Positions 50,074 through 59,303 of a stretch of DNA of 64,000 nucleotides are shown here, in pieces. The notes beneath the pieces were generated by a model. It was not told the DNA's origin and searched no databases. It saw nothing but the letters and a program-made list of their open reading frames with translations. This DNA comes from Nocardioides marmoribigeumensis (GTDB lineage: Bacteria; Actinomycetota; Actinomycetes; Propionibacteriales; Nocardioidaceae), in the NCBI RefSeq assembly GCF_031458325.1, contig NZ_JAVDYG010000001.1:2480001-2544000 (forward strand), in the 5' to 3' direction. Position 1 is the stretch's first letter. Each line of letters opens with the position of its first letter. The position numbers were made by a program, and so were the translations under genes.

Positions 50074-52878
50074 ATGCCGGACGCGCCCTCCTCCCGCCGG
50101 GTGCTGTCCACCCGGCGGGTCGTCTTCATGGTCATCGCCGCGGCGGCCCCGATGGCCGCGGTCGCGGGCAACGCGCCCCTCGCGCTGGCCCGCGGCGACG
50201 GGATCACGCTCCCGGCGGCGTACCTCCTGGCCGGGCTCGTGCTGCTCTGCTTCGCCGCGGCGTACTCCTCGATGACGCGGCGCGTGGTCAACAACGGCGC
50301 GTTCTACGTCTACGTCGCCAAGGGGCTCGGCAAGCGCGCCGGCATCGCGTCGGGGTACGTCGGGGCGCTGGGCTACCTGGGCCAGACCCTCGGGCTCGCC
50401 GCGGCGTTCGGCTACTTCGTCTCGCTGGTGGCCGCCGAGTCCGGGATCGACCTGGCGTGGGGTTGGCCGGCCGCGGTGGGCACGGTGGTCGTCGCGGTGT
50501 TCGGCTACCGCAGCGCCGACGTGTCCGCGCGCTTCCTCGGCGTGCTGATGGTGCTGGAGTTCGCGGTGCTGCTCGTGCTCGACGTGCTGGTCGTGGGGGA
50601 GAAGGGCGGTGGCGCGTTCCCGGCCGGCTCGTTCAGCCCGGCCGAGGTGGCGGGCGGCTCGCTGGGCATCGCGCTGATGTTCGCCTTCACCAGCTTCATC
50701 GGCTTCGAGTCCGCGGCGCTCTACGGCGAGGAGACGAAGCACCCGGAGCGCAGCATCCCGGGCGCGCTCTACATCAGCGTCTCGGTGATCGCGGTGTTCT
50801 ACGTGCTCACCTCGTGGATCATCATCGGCGGCGCCGGAGGGGAGGCCGCGCCCGGACGCGCGAAGGACGAGCTGGGCGACCTGGTCTTCAACCTCGCCGA
50901 GCAGTACGGCGGCACGGCGCTCCTCGACGCCGCCGCGGTCCTGCTGTGCACCAGCGTGCTGGCGTCGTGGATCGCGCTGCACAACGCGGCGTCGCGCTAC
51001 CTCTTCGCGCTGGGCTTCGAGGGGGTCGCACCGGCCGCGTGGGGGCGCTACCACCCCGTGCACCAGAGCCCGCACGTCGGCAGCGGGGTCGTGACGCTGC
51101 TGACCGTCGGTGTGGTCGGCGCACTGGGTGTCGCGGGCGCGGATCCCTACGAGGTGATCGCCTCGGCGCTGGTGGGGCTCGGGACGCTCAGCCTCGTGCT
51201 CATGCAGGGGATCACGGCGTTCTCCGTGCTGGCGTTCTTCCGCACGCGGCACGACCGCCACTGGTTCGGAGGGCTGGCCGCCCCGGTCGTGGCGAGCCTC
51301 GGCCTGACCGCGGCGTTCGTCCTCGCGTGCCTGCACTACGCGACGCTCACCGGGGCCACGAACCCGGTGGTCAACGGCGTGCCGCTGGTGATCGTGCTCG
51401 CGGCGGTCGCCGGGTGGGTCGCCGCGGACCGGTTGCGACGCCGGAGCCCTCGCCGGTTCGCCGGCCTCGCGCACACCACGCACCGTCACCGACCGGACAC
51501 CCGGACCACGAAGCCCAGCTACACGAGGCGTTACTGCGTCGTCGGCGCCGGCCCGGCGGGCATGGTGATGGCGCGCGCGCTCCTGCGCGAGGGTGTGCCG
51601 TTCGACTGGTTCGAGCGCCACGACGAGCTCGGTGGGATCTGGAACGCCGACGCCCCCGGGTCGCCGATGTACTCCTCGGCGCACTTCATCAGCTCGCGCT
51701 GGACCAGCGGGTTCTACGGCTACCCGATGCCCAGCCACCTGCCCGACTACCCGCGTTGGGACGAGGTGCGCGACTACCTGCACGCGTTCGCCCGCCGCTA
51801 CGGCCTCGACCGGATGGTCACGCTCGGCACCGCGGTCGAGCGGGCCGAGCCCCTTCCCGACGACCGATGGAGGGTCACGCTGCGCGGCGCGGGAGGCACC
51901 ACCCAGGTCCGGGAGTACGACGGCCTCGTCGCGTGCCCGGGGGTCACCTGGCACCCGAACCTCCCCGCCCTCGAGGGTCGGGACGAGTTCCGGGGGACCG
52001 TGCGCCACTCCAACACGTTCGGCGACGGGATCGAGCTGCGCGGCAAGAGGGTGCTCATCGTCGGTGCGGGCAACTCGGGCGTCGACATCGCCTGCGACGC
52101 GGCCCGGCACGCGGACGCGGCGTACCTCTCCGTGCGCCGGGGCTACCGCTTCGTGCCCAAGCACATCGCGGGCCTGCCGACCGATGCCCTGCTGACCGGC
52201 AGGATCGAGCCACCGAAGGGGATGGTGCTCTCCCGGGACGTCGACGAGATGCTCGACGCCCTGGTGGGCGACCTGACCCGCTTCGGCCTCCCCGCGCCCG
52301 ACCACGAGGCGCTGAGCAGCCACCCGATCATGAACACCCAGGTGCTCCACCACCTCGCGCACGGCGACCTCGTCGCGAAGCCCGACGTCGAGCGGCTGAC
52401 CCCGGGCGGCGCGGTGTTCGCCGACGGCAGCGAGGTCGAGCTCGACGAGGTGATCCTGGCGACGGGCTACACCTACGCCCTGCCCTTCCTCGACGAGTCG
52501 CTGCTGACCTGGGACCGCGGCCATCCCCAGCTGTGGCTGAACATCTGCGCCCGCGAGCACGACTCGCTCTACGTGCTGGGCTTCGTGGAGCTCGCCGACG
52601 CGGCCTACCAGCGCTTCGACGAGATGGCGCAGCTGGTCGTGATGGACATCCACGCCCGCGAGACCGGTCGGCACAAGGCCGAGCTGAGCGAGCTCAAGCG
52701 CACCGACCACCCCGACCTGCGCGGCGGGATCGACTACGTCGACAGCCCGCGGCACGCCAGCTACGTCGAGCGCACGACCTACATCGACCACCTGGCAGGG
52801 CTGCGCGAGCGCTTCGGCTGGTTCGACGTCGACGACGACACGTACGCCGACCTGGTCGTCGAGCCGGACGGTCAGTAG
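50074..52878 (+). CDS. APC amino-acid permease fused to flavin-containing monooxygenase
   Basis: A single 934-residue frame. Residues 1-455 are an APC-superfamily permease of about 12 helices (MVIAAAAPMAAVAGNAPLAL, then FAFTSFIGFESAALYGEETK). A basic linker (about 454-488) leads to a flavin monooxygenase: FAD site GAGPAG (491-496), FxGxxxHxxxF signature FRGTVRHSNTF (639-649), NADPH site GAGNSG (664-669) and LDEVILATGYTYALPF. No in-frame ATG or GTG lies between the permease and the first Rossmann glycine; only a TTG at 51433 could start a separate enzyme. The permease could deliver a substrate for N- or S-oxygenation (inference). It is convergent with the next gene, overlapping by 7 bases. Confidence 0.8.
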   Translation: MPDAPSSRRVLSTRRVVFMVIAAAAPMAAVAGNAPLALARGDGITLPAAYLLAGLVLLCFAAAYSSMTRRVVNNGAFYVYVAKGLGKRAGIASGYVGALGYLGQTLGLAAAFGYFVSLVAAESGIDLAWGWPAAVGTVVVAVFGYRSADVSARFLGVLMVLEFAVLLVLDVLVVGEKGGGAFPAGSFSPAEVAGGSLGIALMFAFTSFIGFESAALYGEETKHPERSIPGALYISVSVIAVFYVLTSWIIIGGAGGEAAPGRAKDELGDLVFNLAEQYGGTALLDAAAVLLCTSVLASWIALHNAASRYLFALGFEGVAPAAWGRYHPVHQSPHVGSGVVTLLTVGVVGALGVAGADPYEVIASALVGLGTLSLVLMQGITAFSVLAFFRTRHDRHWFGGLAAPVVASLGLTAAFVLACLHYATLTGATNPVVNGVPLVIVLAAVAGWVAADRLRRRSPRRFAGLAHTTHRHRPDTRTTKPSYTRRYCVVGAGPAGMVMARALLREGVPFDWFERHDELGGIWNADAPGSPMYSSAHFISSRWTSGFYGYPMPSHLPDYPRWDEVRDYLHAFARRYGLDRMVTLGTAVERAEPLPDDRWRVTLRGAGGTTQVREYDGLVACPGVTWHPNLPALEGRDEFRGTVRHSNTFGDGIELRGKRVLIVGAGNSGVDIACDAARHADAAYLSVRRGYRFVPKHIAGLPTDALLTGRIEPPKGMVLSRDVDEMLDALVGDLTRFGLPAPDHEALSSHPIMNTQVLHHLAHGDLVAKPDVERLTPGGAVFADGSEVELDEVILATGYTYALPFLDESLLTWDRGHPQLWLNICAREHDSLYVLGFVELADAAYQRFDEMAQLVVMDIHARETGRHKAELSELKRTDHPDLRGGIDYVDSPRHASYVERTTYIDHLAGLRERFGWFDVDDDTYADLVVEPDGQ

Positions 52879-53450
52879 CGCTGCAAGCCGCGGATGTGGA
52901 AGCCGCCCCAGCCGCTGACGAAGTCCTGCGAAGCGTGCGGGTAGCGCTTGGTGGACTTGCGCACCCAGCCGTCGGACGTCCATCGGAAGGTGCTGATGCG
53001 GGCGTCGAACGTCCGGCAGTCGTCGTTGCGGTCGGCACGCTTGAGGCGCACGACACCGGGCGGCTCGTCCTGGCGGCGCCACCAGCCGTACTCGATCGCG
53101 TAGGCGCCGTCGATCGTCCACACCCCGCCACGAGGGCTCGGCGCGTGACGCTCGACGAGCTTGCCGCCCTGGTAGGCGAGGGCGGCGAAGAACTGCGTGT
53201 GGGCGCCGGCCATGACCCCGAGGAACAGCTCCTTGCCGGGGCGCCCGTCGACGTTCGCCGCGCCCTGCCACGGCGACCCGTACCAGCCGGCGGTCTTGCG
53301 CGTCGCCGTCACCACCCGGGAGCCGACCGACACCCGCACGGTCCACGACCCGTTCTGGGTGTCCCCGCGGCGGACGAGGCCCACCTTGTTGGGCGTGCCG
53401 TTGCCGTTGACGTCGACGTCCAGCCGACCCGCGGAGCCTACGACCATCAC
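52872..53450 (-). CDS. FG-GAP/VCBS-like fragment, possibly N-terminally truncated
   Basis: A 192-residue frame from the ATG at 53450, with an earlier in-frame GTG beside it. It has two FG-GAP/VCBS-like blades: DVDVNGNGTPNKVGLVRRGD and NVDGRPGKELFLGVMAGAHT. The rest is rich in Trp, Tyr and Gly, as in secreted beta-propeller or wall proteins. No signal peptide is present, and only 23 bases separate it from the divergent S9 peptidase gene. Proteins of this type are usually secreted, so the 5' part may have been lost, leaving a remnant. Codon use is still normal. Confidence 0.5.
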   Translation of the reverse strand: MMVVGSAGRLDVDVNGNGTPNKVGLVRRGDTQNGSWTVRVSVGSRVVTATRKTAGWYGSPWQGAANVDGRPGKELFLGVMAGAHTQFFAALAYQGGKLVERHAPSPRGGVWTIDGAYAIEYGWWRRQDEPPGVVRLKRADRNDDCRTFDARISTFRWTSDGWVRKSTKRYPHASQDFVSGWGGFHIRGLQRY

Positions 53451-53473
53451 GCCCGGCGTCCTAGGGTCGGGGG

Positions 53474-55345
53474 ATGCAGACCCTTCCCTTCGGCACCTGG
53501 CCCTCCCCGATCAGCCCGGAGGACCTCGCCACCGGCACGGTCGGCCTCGACGAGGTGCGGGTCGACGGTCCGTCGACGTACTGGCTGGAGCTGCGGCCCA
53601 CCGAGGCGGGGCGCGTCGCGCTCGTGCGGCACGACGGCTCGACCGCCGCGGACGTGCTGGGCACGGAGTGGAACGTCCGCTCGCGCGTCCAGGAGTACGG
53701 CGGCGGGAGCTACGCCGTGCAGGACGGCACGGTCGTGTTCTCCCACTTCGACGACGGGCGGCTGCGGCGGCTGGACCGCGGCGCCGAGGAGCCGGTCGCG
53801 ATCACGCCCGAGGGCCCCTGGAGGTACGGCGGCCTGGTGCTGCACGGCGACCGCGTCTACGCGGTGCGCGAGGACCACTCGCGCGAGCCCGAGCCCGCCA
53901 ACGAGCTGGTGCGCCTCGACCTGCGCGGCGACAACGAGGGCGGGGGCACGGTGCTCCACACGGGCAACGACTTCGTCTCGCGGCCGGCGGTCTCCCCGGA
54001 CGGCGCCGAGATCGCGTTCGTGACCTACGACCACCCCCACATGCCGTGGGACTCGACCCGGCTGCTCCGCGCGCGGCTGACCGCCGACGGGGTCGCCGAC
54101 GTCGTCGTGGTCGCCGGCCGCGAGGGCGTCTCGGTGCTGCAGCCGCAGTTCGGGCCCGACGGGGCTCTGTGGTTCATCGGCGACGAGTCCGGCTGGTGGC
54201 TGCTGCACCGTGACACCGGCGACGGTCCGGTGGCGGTGCACGAGGAGCGGGCCGACCACGGCAGTCCTCAGTGGGTGCTGGGGATGCGCGACTTCGCCGT
54301 CCTCGACGCCGACCGCGCGCTGGTGCGGTGGTGGCGGCTCGACGGACAGGGCGTCGGCGTGCTCGACGCCCGGACCGGGGTGACCGAACCGCTCGCCCAG
54401 GCGGGGACCTTCAACGACCACCTCGTCGCCACCGACGGCGAGGTCGCGTTCGAGCGCGGCGACGGGCAGGGGCCGTCCGTGGTGCTGCGCGGCCCGGCGG
54501 CGGGCCCGCTGCGGGTGCTCAACCCCCGCGACGAGACGCCCGACCCGGCGCACGTCTCGCTGCCGCTGCCGTGGACCTGGCGCAACTCCGAGGGCGACGA
54601 GGTGCACGGCGTCCGCTTCGAGCCGCGCAACGCCGACGTGACGGGGCCCGAGGGCGACCTGCCCCCACTGGTCGTGATGGCGCACGGCGGCCCGACCGGT
54701 CGCGCGGAGATGCGCTACTCCGCGGCGACGCAGTTCTGGACCTCTCGCGGCTTCGCGGTCCTCCTGGTCAACTACTCCGGCAGCACGGGCTTCGGTCGCG
54801 CCTACCGCGACCGCCTCCTCGGTCGCTGGGGCACCGTCGACATCGACGACATCGTCACGGGTGCCCGCTCGGTGGCCGAGGCGGGGCACGCCGACGGTTC
54901 GCGGCTGGTGATCCGAGGCGGGAGCGCCGGTGGCTACGCCGTGCTGCGCGCGATGACCACCAGCGACGCGTTCGCCGCCGGCACGAGCCTCTTCGGCGTC
55001 GCTGACCTCGGGGCGCTGGCCGAGCACACGCACAAGTTCGAGTCGCGCTACCTCGACCGTCTCGTCGCCCCGTGGCCCGAGGGGCGGGCGACCTACGACG
55101 AGCGCTCCCCGATCAACCACATCGCCGACCTCCACGGGGAGCTGCTGCTCCTGCAGGGACGCGACGACCTCGTCGTACCCCTTGCGCAGGCGGAGGAGCT
55201 GGCGGCCGCCCTGCGCGAGGCCGGTCGCGACGTCGAGCTCCAGGTGTACGACGGCGAGGGGCACGGCTTCCGCCGCAAGGAGACGATCATCGACGCCCTC
55301 GAGCGCGAGCTGGCGTTCTACGTCCGCGTGCTCGGCCTCGCCTGA
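53474..55345 (+). CDS. S9 family (prolyl oligopeptidase-type) peptidase
   Basis: A 623-residue serine peptidase. The N-terminal 370 residues form a beta-propeller (VQEYGGGSYAVQDG, RPAVSPDGAEIAFVTYDHP). The alpha/beta-hydrolase domain has VMAHGGPTG, the nucleophile S484 in GGSAGGY, the Asp in LLLQGRDDLVVP and the His in GEGHGF. No signal peptide is seen, so it is cytosolic and probably removes dipeptides or cuts short peptides. The ATG at 53474 starts just before the conserved FGTWPSPI. The sulfatase gene begins 103 bases later. Confidence 0.92.
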   Translation: MQTLPFGTWPSPISPEDLATGTVGLDEVRVDGPSTYWLELRPTEAGRVALVRHDGSTAADVLGTEWNVRSRVQEYGGGSYAVQDGTVVFSHFDDGRLRRLDRGAEEPVAITPEGPWRYGGLVLHGDRVYAVREDHSREPEPANELVRLDLRGDNEGGGTVLHTGNDFVSRPAVSPDGAEIAFVTYDHPHMPWDSTRLLRARLTADGVADVVVVAGREGVSVLQPQFGPDGALWFIGDESGWWLLHRDTGDGPVAVHEERADHGSPQWVLGMRDFAVLDADRALVRWWRLDGQGVGVLDARTGVTEPLAQAGTFNDHLVATDGEVAFERGDGQGPSVVLRGPAAGPLRVLNPRDETPDPAHVSLPLPWTWRNSEGDEVHGVRFEPRNADVTGPEGDLPPLVVMAHGGPTGRAEMRYSAATQFWTSRGFAVLLVNYSGSTGFGRAYRDRLLGRWGTVDIDDIVTGARSVAEAGHADGSRLVIRGGSAGGYAVLRAMTTSDAFAAGTSLFGVADLGALAEHTHKFESRYLDRLVAPWPEGRATYDERSPINHIADLHGELLLLQGRDDLVVPLAQAEELAAALREAGRDVELQVYDGEGHGFRRKETIIDALERELAFYVRVLGLA

Positions 55346-55448
55346 CCGCCGGTCGAGGACGGGCCGGTCGTACCCCTGCCCGGGTACGACCGACTCTGCC
55401 GGTGACGCGTCCGGACCCCTACGGTGGGTGCCGACCGAAGGGGGTGAC

Positions 55449-57113
55449 ATGGTGGGCCGGTGGCGGGGGGCGCTCGTGGTGCTGCTGGCGGCCGCGGTCG
55501 CGGGCATCCCGTCCTCACCCAGCACCGGACGGACGGCACCGGGGACGACGTCCCTCGGGCAGGCCCAGCAGGTCCAGCAGGTCGAGCCCCGCGTCGTGCT
55601 GCGGCCGCGGCCCAACGTCGTGTTCATCATGACCGACGACATGCGGGACGACGACCTGCGCTTCATGCCGTGGACCCGCCGGATGATCGGCGACAAGGGC
55701 GTGCGGTTCCGCAACTCGTTCTCGCCCTACCCGCTGTGCTGCCCGGCCCGTGCCTCGGTGCTCACCGGGCGCTACGCCCACAACCACCGCGTGATGAGCG
55801 TGCTGCTGCCCTACGCCTTCCCGTCGTTCGACGACCGGTCGACGTTCGCCACCTGGCTGCACGACTCCGGCTACACCACGACCTACGTCGGGAAGTACCT
55901 CAACGGCTTCGGCAAGTGGCCGGCGCCGCGGTCGTCGGGAGGGACCTCGCTGTCCTACGTGCCGCCCGGGTGGACCGACTGGAGGGCGTCGTTCGACCAG
56001 GGCTTCGCTCCGTTCAGCCCCTACGCCGGGGACACCTACGACTTCTTCGACACCACCCTGAGCCGCAACGGCCACGGCTTCACCCCCTACGAGGGTCGCT
56101 ACCAGACGCGGGTCTACGGCCGCCTCAGCGAGCGGATCATCGCCCGGAGGGCGGCGTCCGAGCGGCCGTTCCTCTTCTACCTCTCCTTCGCCGCGCCGCA
56201 CCACGGCTGGCCGGTCGAGCCCGACGACCCGGGCCCCGTCGTGCGCGACGACGGTGAGGTGACGACGTTCCCCACGACCGCGCGGCCGAACGACGTCAAG
56301 GGGGCCTTCGACCGCAGGATCCGCCAGGCGCCCGGGGTGTCGTGGGTGGACCCCGACTTCCGCGACAAGCCCGGCTACCTCCAGAAGCCTGCGCTCAACG
56401 CGGCCGAGAAGGCAGCGCTGCTGGAGGTGACGCGCCAGCGGGCCGAGGCCCTGTCGGTCGTCGACGAGCAGGTGCGGCGGACCGTTCGTGCCCTCCGGCG
56501 CAGTGGCGAGCTCGGCCGCACGCTGGTGGTGTTCACCTCCGACAACGGCTACTTCCTCGGTGAGCAGCGGATGCGCGAGGGCAAGATCTGGCCGCACGAG
56601 CCGTCGCTGCGGGTGCCGCTGCTGATGCGGGGGCCGGGCATCCCCGCGGGCCAGGTCAGGAACGACCCGTTCAGCTCCATCGACTTCGCCCCGACCATCG
56701 CCGAGCTCGCCGGCGTGACCCCGCGGACCCAGGTCGACGGGGTGTCGCTGCTCGGGGTGGCGCGGCACGGCGACCGCGGCTGGACCCGCGGCGTGCTGAC
56801 CGAGACCGGACCGCAGCACCCGGAGATCGAGCGGCGGACCGACTGGGCCGGCCGGGCCGTGCTGCCGGGAGGCGACCGCGACGTCCGGTTCGCCATCGGC
56901 CTGCGCACGCCGCGCTACCTCTACGTCGACCTGGCCTCCGGGGCCCACGAGCTCTACGACCTACGCCGCGACCCACGCGAGTACGTCAACCTCGCGCGCC
57001 GGCCGTCGTACGCCGGACGTCTGCGCCTGCTGGCCGACGTCCTCGCGCGACTGCGCGACTGCCAGGGCGAGGAGTGCAGCCGTCCGCTCCCACCGGACCT
57101 CGCGGGACGGTGA
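55449..57113 (+). CDS. Exported sulfatase
   Basis: A 554-residue alkaline-phosphatase-fold sulfatase. An N-terminal signal peptide (MVGRWRGALVVLLAAAVAG) is followed by a polar linker. Metal-binding residues are in VVFIMTDDMRDDD. The formylglycine motif CxPxR is C97-C98-P99-A100-R101 in LCCPARASVLTGR, so C97 would need a formylglycine-generating enzyme, which is not in this window. Other marks are VGKYLNGFG, AAPHHGWPVEP and TSDNGYFLGEQRM. The likely substrate is a sulfated glycan or ester outside the cell. The ATG at 55449 gives the signal peptide. lutA begins 31 bases after the stop. Confidence 0.92.
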   Translation: MVGRWRGALVVLLAAAVAGIPSSPSTGRTAPGTTSLGQAQQVQQVEPRVVLRPRPNVVFIMTDDMRDDDLRFMPWTRRMIGDKGVRFRNSFSPYPLCCPARASVLTGRYAHNHRVMSVLLPYAFPSFDDRSTFATWLHDSGYTTTYVGKYLNGFGKWPAPRSSGGTSLSYVPPGWTDWRASFDQGFAPFSPYAGDTYDFFDTTLSRNGHGFTPYEGRYQTRVYGRLSERIIARRAASERPFLFYLSFAAPHHGWPVEPDDPGPVVRDDGEVTTFPTTARPNDVKGAFDRRIRQAPGVSWVDPDFRDKPGYLQKPALNAAEKAALLEVTRQRAEALSVVDEQVRRTVRALRRSGELGRTLVVFTSDNGYFLGEQRMREGKIWPHEPSLRVPLLMRGPGIPAGQVRNDPFSSIDFAPTIAELAGVTPRTQVDGVSLLGVARHGDRGWTRGVLTETGPQHPEIERRTDWAGRAVLPGGDRDVRFAIGLRTPRYLYVDLASGAHELYDLRRDPREYVNLARRPSYAGRLRLLADVLARLRDCQGEECSRPLPPDLAGR

Positions 57114-57144
57114 CGACGGCCCGGGCGCAGTGCAGGATGGCGGC

Positions 57145-57879
57145 GTGAAGGTCGCCCTGATGGTCACGTGCATCAACGACGCGCTGGTGCCGCAGACCGG
57201 CCGAGCCGTGGTGACGCTGCTGCGGCGACTGGGCGTGGACGTCGACTTCCCCGAGGGACAGACCTGCTGCGGCCAGCCGATGGTCAACACCGGCTACCTC
57301 GACGAGGCGGTGCCGGTGGTGCGCACCTTCGTCCGCGCCTTCGAGGGGTACGACGCCGTGGTCACGCCGAGCGGCTCGTGCGCCGGGTGTGCGCGGCACC
57401 AGCACGCGATCGTGGCCCGTCGCTCGGACGACCCTGCCTTCGTCGCAGCCGTCGAGGAGACCGCGCCCAAGGTCTTCGAGCTGAGCGAGTTCCTTGTCGA
57501 CGTGCTGGGGGTGGAGGACGTGGGTGCGTCGTTCCCGCACCGCGTGACCTACCACCCGACCTGCCACTCGCTGCGGATGCTCGGCGTCGGGGACCGCCCG
57601 CTGCGGCTGCTGCGCGCGGTGCGCGGCATCGACCTGGTCGAGCTGCCCGGAGCCGAGCAGTGCTGCGGCTTCGGCGGCACCTTCGCGGTGAAGAACGCCG
57701 ACACCTCGGTGGCCATGGGCGCGGACAAGGCCCGCCACGTGCGGTCCACGGGGGCCGAGGTGCTGGTCGCCGGCGACAGCTCGTGCCTGATGCACGTGGG
57801 CGGACTGCTCTCGCGCGAGCGGGCCGGCGTACGCGTGATGCACCTCGCCGAGGTGCTGGCCGCGCAGGAGGGGACGTGA
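57145..57879 (+). CDS. lutA: L-lactate utilisation protein LutA (Fe-S oxidoreductase)
   Basis: A 244-residue protein with two cysteine-rich CCG domains: PEGQTCCGQPMVNTGY (near 40) and GAEQCCGFGGTFAVKN (near 175), plus GSCAGCARH. LutA, LutB and LutC form a cytosolic-membrane complex that oxidises L-lactate to pyruvate. The GTG at 57145 has AGGA 8 bases upstream. The stop overlaps the lutB GTG (GTGA), and lutB overlaps lutC the same way, so all three are coupled. No lactate permease or LutR-like regulator lies next to the operon. Confidence 0.93.
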   Translation: MKVALMVTCINDALVPQTGRAVVTLLRRLGVDVDFPEGQTCCGQPMVNTGYLDEAVPVVRTFVRAFEGYDAVVTPSGSCAGCARHQHAIVARRSDDPAFVAAVEETAPKVFELSEFLVDVLGVEDVGASFPHRVTYHPTCHSLRMLGVGDRPLRLLRAVRGIDLVELPGAEQCCGFGGTFAVKNADTSVAMGADKARHVRSTGAEVLVAGDSSCLMHVGGLLSRERAGVRVMHLAEVLAAQEGT

Positions 57880-59303
57880 CCGGGACGTTCCTCGGCATGC
57901 CGCCTTTCCCCGAAGCGGCGCGCATCGCGCTGGCGAACACCCAGCTGCGCACCAACCTGGCGCACGCCACGGCGACGATCCGGGACAAGCGCGCGCGGGT
58001 GGTCGCCGAGGTCGACGACTGGGAGGAGCTGCGCACCGCGGGCGCGGCGACCAAGGACCGCGTGCTGCTCGACCTCGACACCCACCTGGTGCGTCTGGAG
58101 GAGTCGCTGATCCGCGCGGGAGCGACCGTGCACTGGGCGCGCGACGCCGAGGAGGCCTGCCGGATCGTCGCCGACGTGGCGAAGGCGCACCACGTCGACG
58201 AGGTCGTGAAGGTCAAGTCCATGGCCACGCAGGAGATCGGGCTCAACGAGGCCCTCGCCCAGGAGGGGATCTCGGCGTGGGAGACCGACCTCGCCGAGCT
58301 CATCGTGCAGCTCGGCGACGACCTGCCCAGCCACATCCTCGTGCCGGCGATCCACCGCAACCGGGCGGAGATCCGCGAGATCTTCCTTGCCGGCATGGCG
58401 AGAGCCGGTCGCCCGGCGCCGGAAGGTCTCGACGACGAGCCCGCGCACCTGGCCGAGGCAGCGCGGCTGCACCTGCGCGAGAAGTTCCTGCGCGCCGAGG
58501 TCGCCGTCTCCGGCGCCAACTTCGCGGTCGCGGAGACCGGCACGCTCGTCGTGGTCGAGTCCGAGGGCAACGGCCGGATGTGCCTGACGCTGCCCCAGGT
58601 GCTGGTCTCCGTGGTGGGCATCGAGAAGGTCGTGCCGACCTGGGCCGACCTCGACGTCTTCCTCCAGCTGCTGCCGAGGTCGTCCACCGGTGAGCGGATG
58701 AATCCCTTCACCTCGACGTGGACCGGCGTGACGCCCGGCGACGGCCCGCAGGAGGTGCACGTCGTCCTGCTCGACAACGGCCGCACCCGCGCGCTCGCCG
58801 ACGAGGTCGGCCGCCAGGCGCTGCGGTGCATCCGCTGCTCGGCCTGCCTCAACGTGTGCCCGGTCTACGAGCGCACCGGCGGCCACGCCTACGGCTCGGT
58901 CTACCCCGGCCCGATCGGCGCGATCCTCAACCCGCTGCTGCGCGGCGTCGGTGTCGACGACCAGGTCGACTCGCTGCCCTACGCCTCCTCGCTCTGCGGG
59001 GCCTGCTACGACGTCTGCCCGGTCAAGATCGACATCCCCTCGGTGCTGGTCGACCTGCGGGCGCAGGTCGTCGATGCCCATCGCGGCGGCGTGCCGAGGC
59101 CCGAGGCGGTCGCGATGAAGGCCGCCGCCGCGACCTTCCGGCGGCCCGGGCTCCTGCGAGCGGCCGAGCGGCTCACGCGGCCCGGCCTGGCCGTCGTACG
59201 CCGCGTGGGGGCGTCGGCCTGGACCGGCGCCCGCGACCTGCCCCCCGCGCCGAAGGAGTCGTTCCGCGCCTGGTGGAAGCGCACCGACGGAGGCCGGTCG
59301 TGA
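57876..59303 (+). CDS. lutB: L-lactate utilisation protein LutB (Fe-S cluster protein)
   Basis: A 475-residue protein. The N-terminal LUD domain has VKVKSMATQEIGLNEAL and AVAETGTLVVVESEGNGRM. Two ferredoxin-like cluster motifs are in CIRCSACLNVCPVYE and CGACYDVCPVKI, followed by a helical C-terminal part ending FRAWWKRTDG. It would pass electrons between the lactate site and the acceptor. The GTG at 57876 overlaps the lutA stop by 4 bases. Length and motifs are normal for the family. Confidence 0.94.
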   Translation: MTGTFLGMPPFPEAARIALANTQLRTNLAHATATIRDKRARVVAEVDDWEELRTAGAATKDRVLLDLDTHLVRLEESLIRAGATVHWARDAEEACRIVADVAKAHHVDEVVKVKSMATQEIGLNEALAQEGISAWETDLAELIVQLGDDLPSHILVPAIHRNRAEIREIFLAGMARAGRPAPEGLDDEPAHLAEAARLHLREKFLRAEVAVSGANFAVAETGTLVVVESEGNGRMCLTLPQVLVSVVGIEKVVPTWADLDVFLQLLPRSSTGERMNPFTSTWTGVTPGDGPQEVHVVLLDNGRTRALADEVGRQALRCIRCSACLNVCPVYERTGGHAYGSVYPGPIGAILNPLLRGVGVDDQVDSLPYASSLCGACYDVCPVKIDIPSVLVDLRAQVVDAHRGGVPRPEAVAMKAAAATFRRPGLLRAAERLTRPGLAVVRRVGASAWTGARDLPPAPKESFRAWWKRTDGGRS

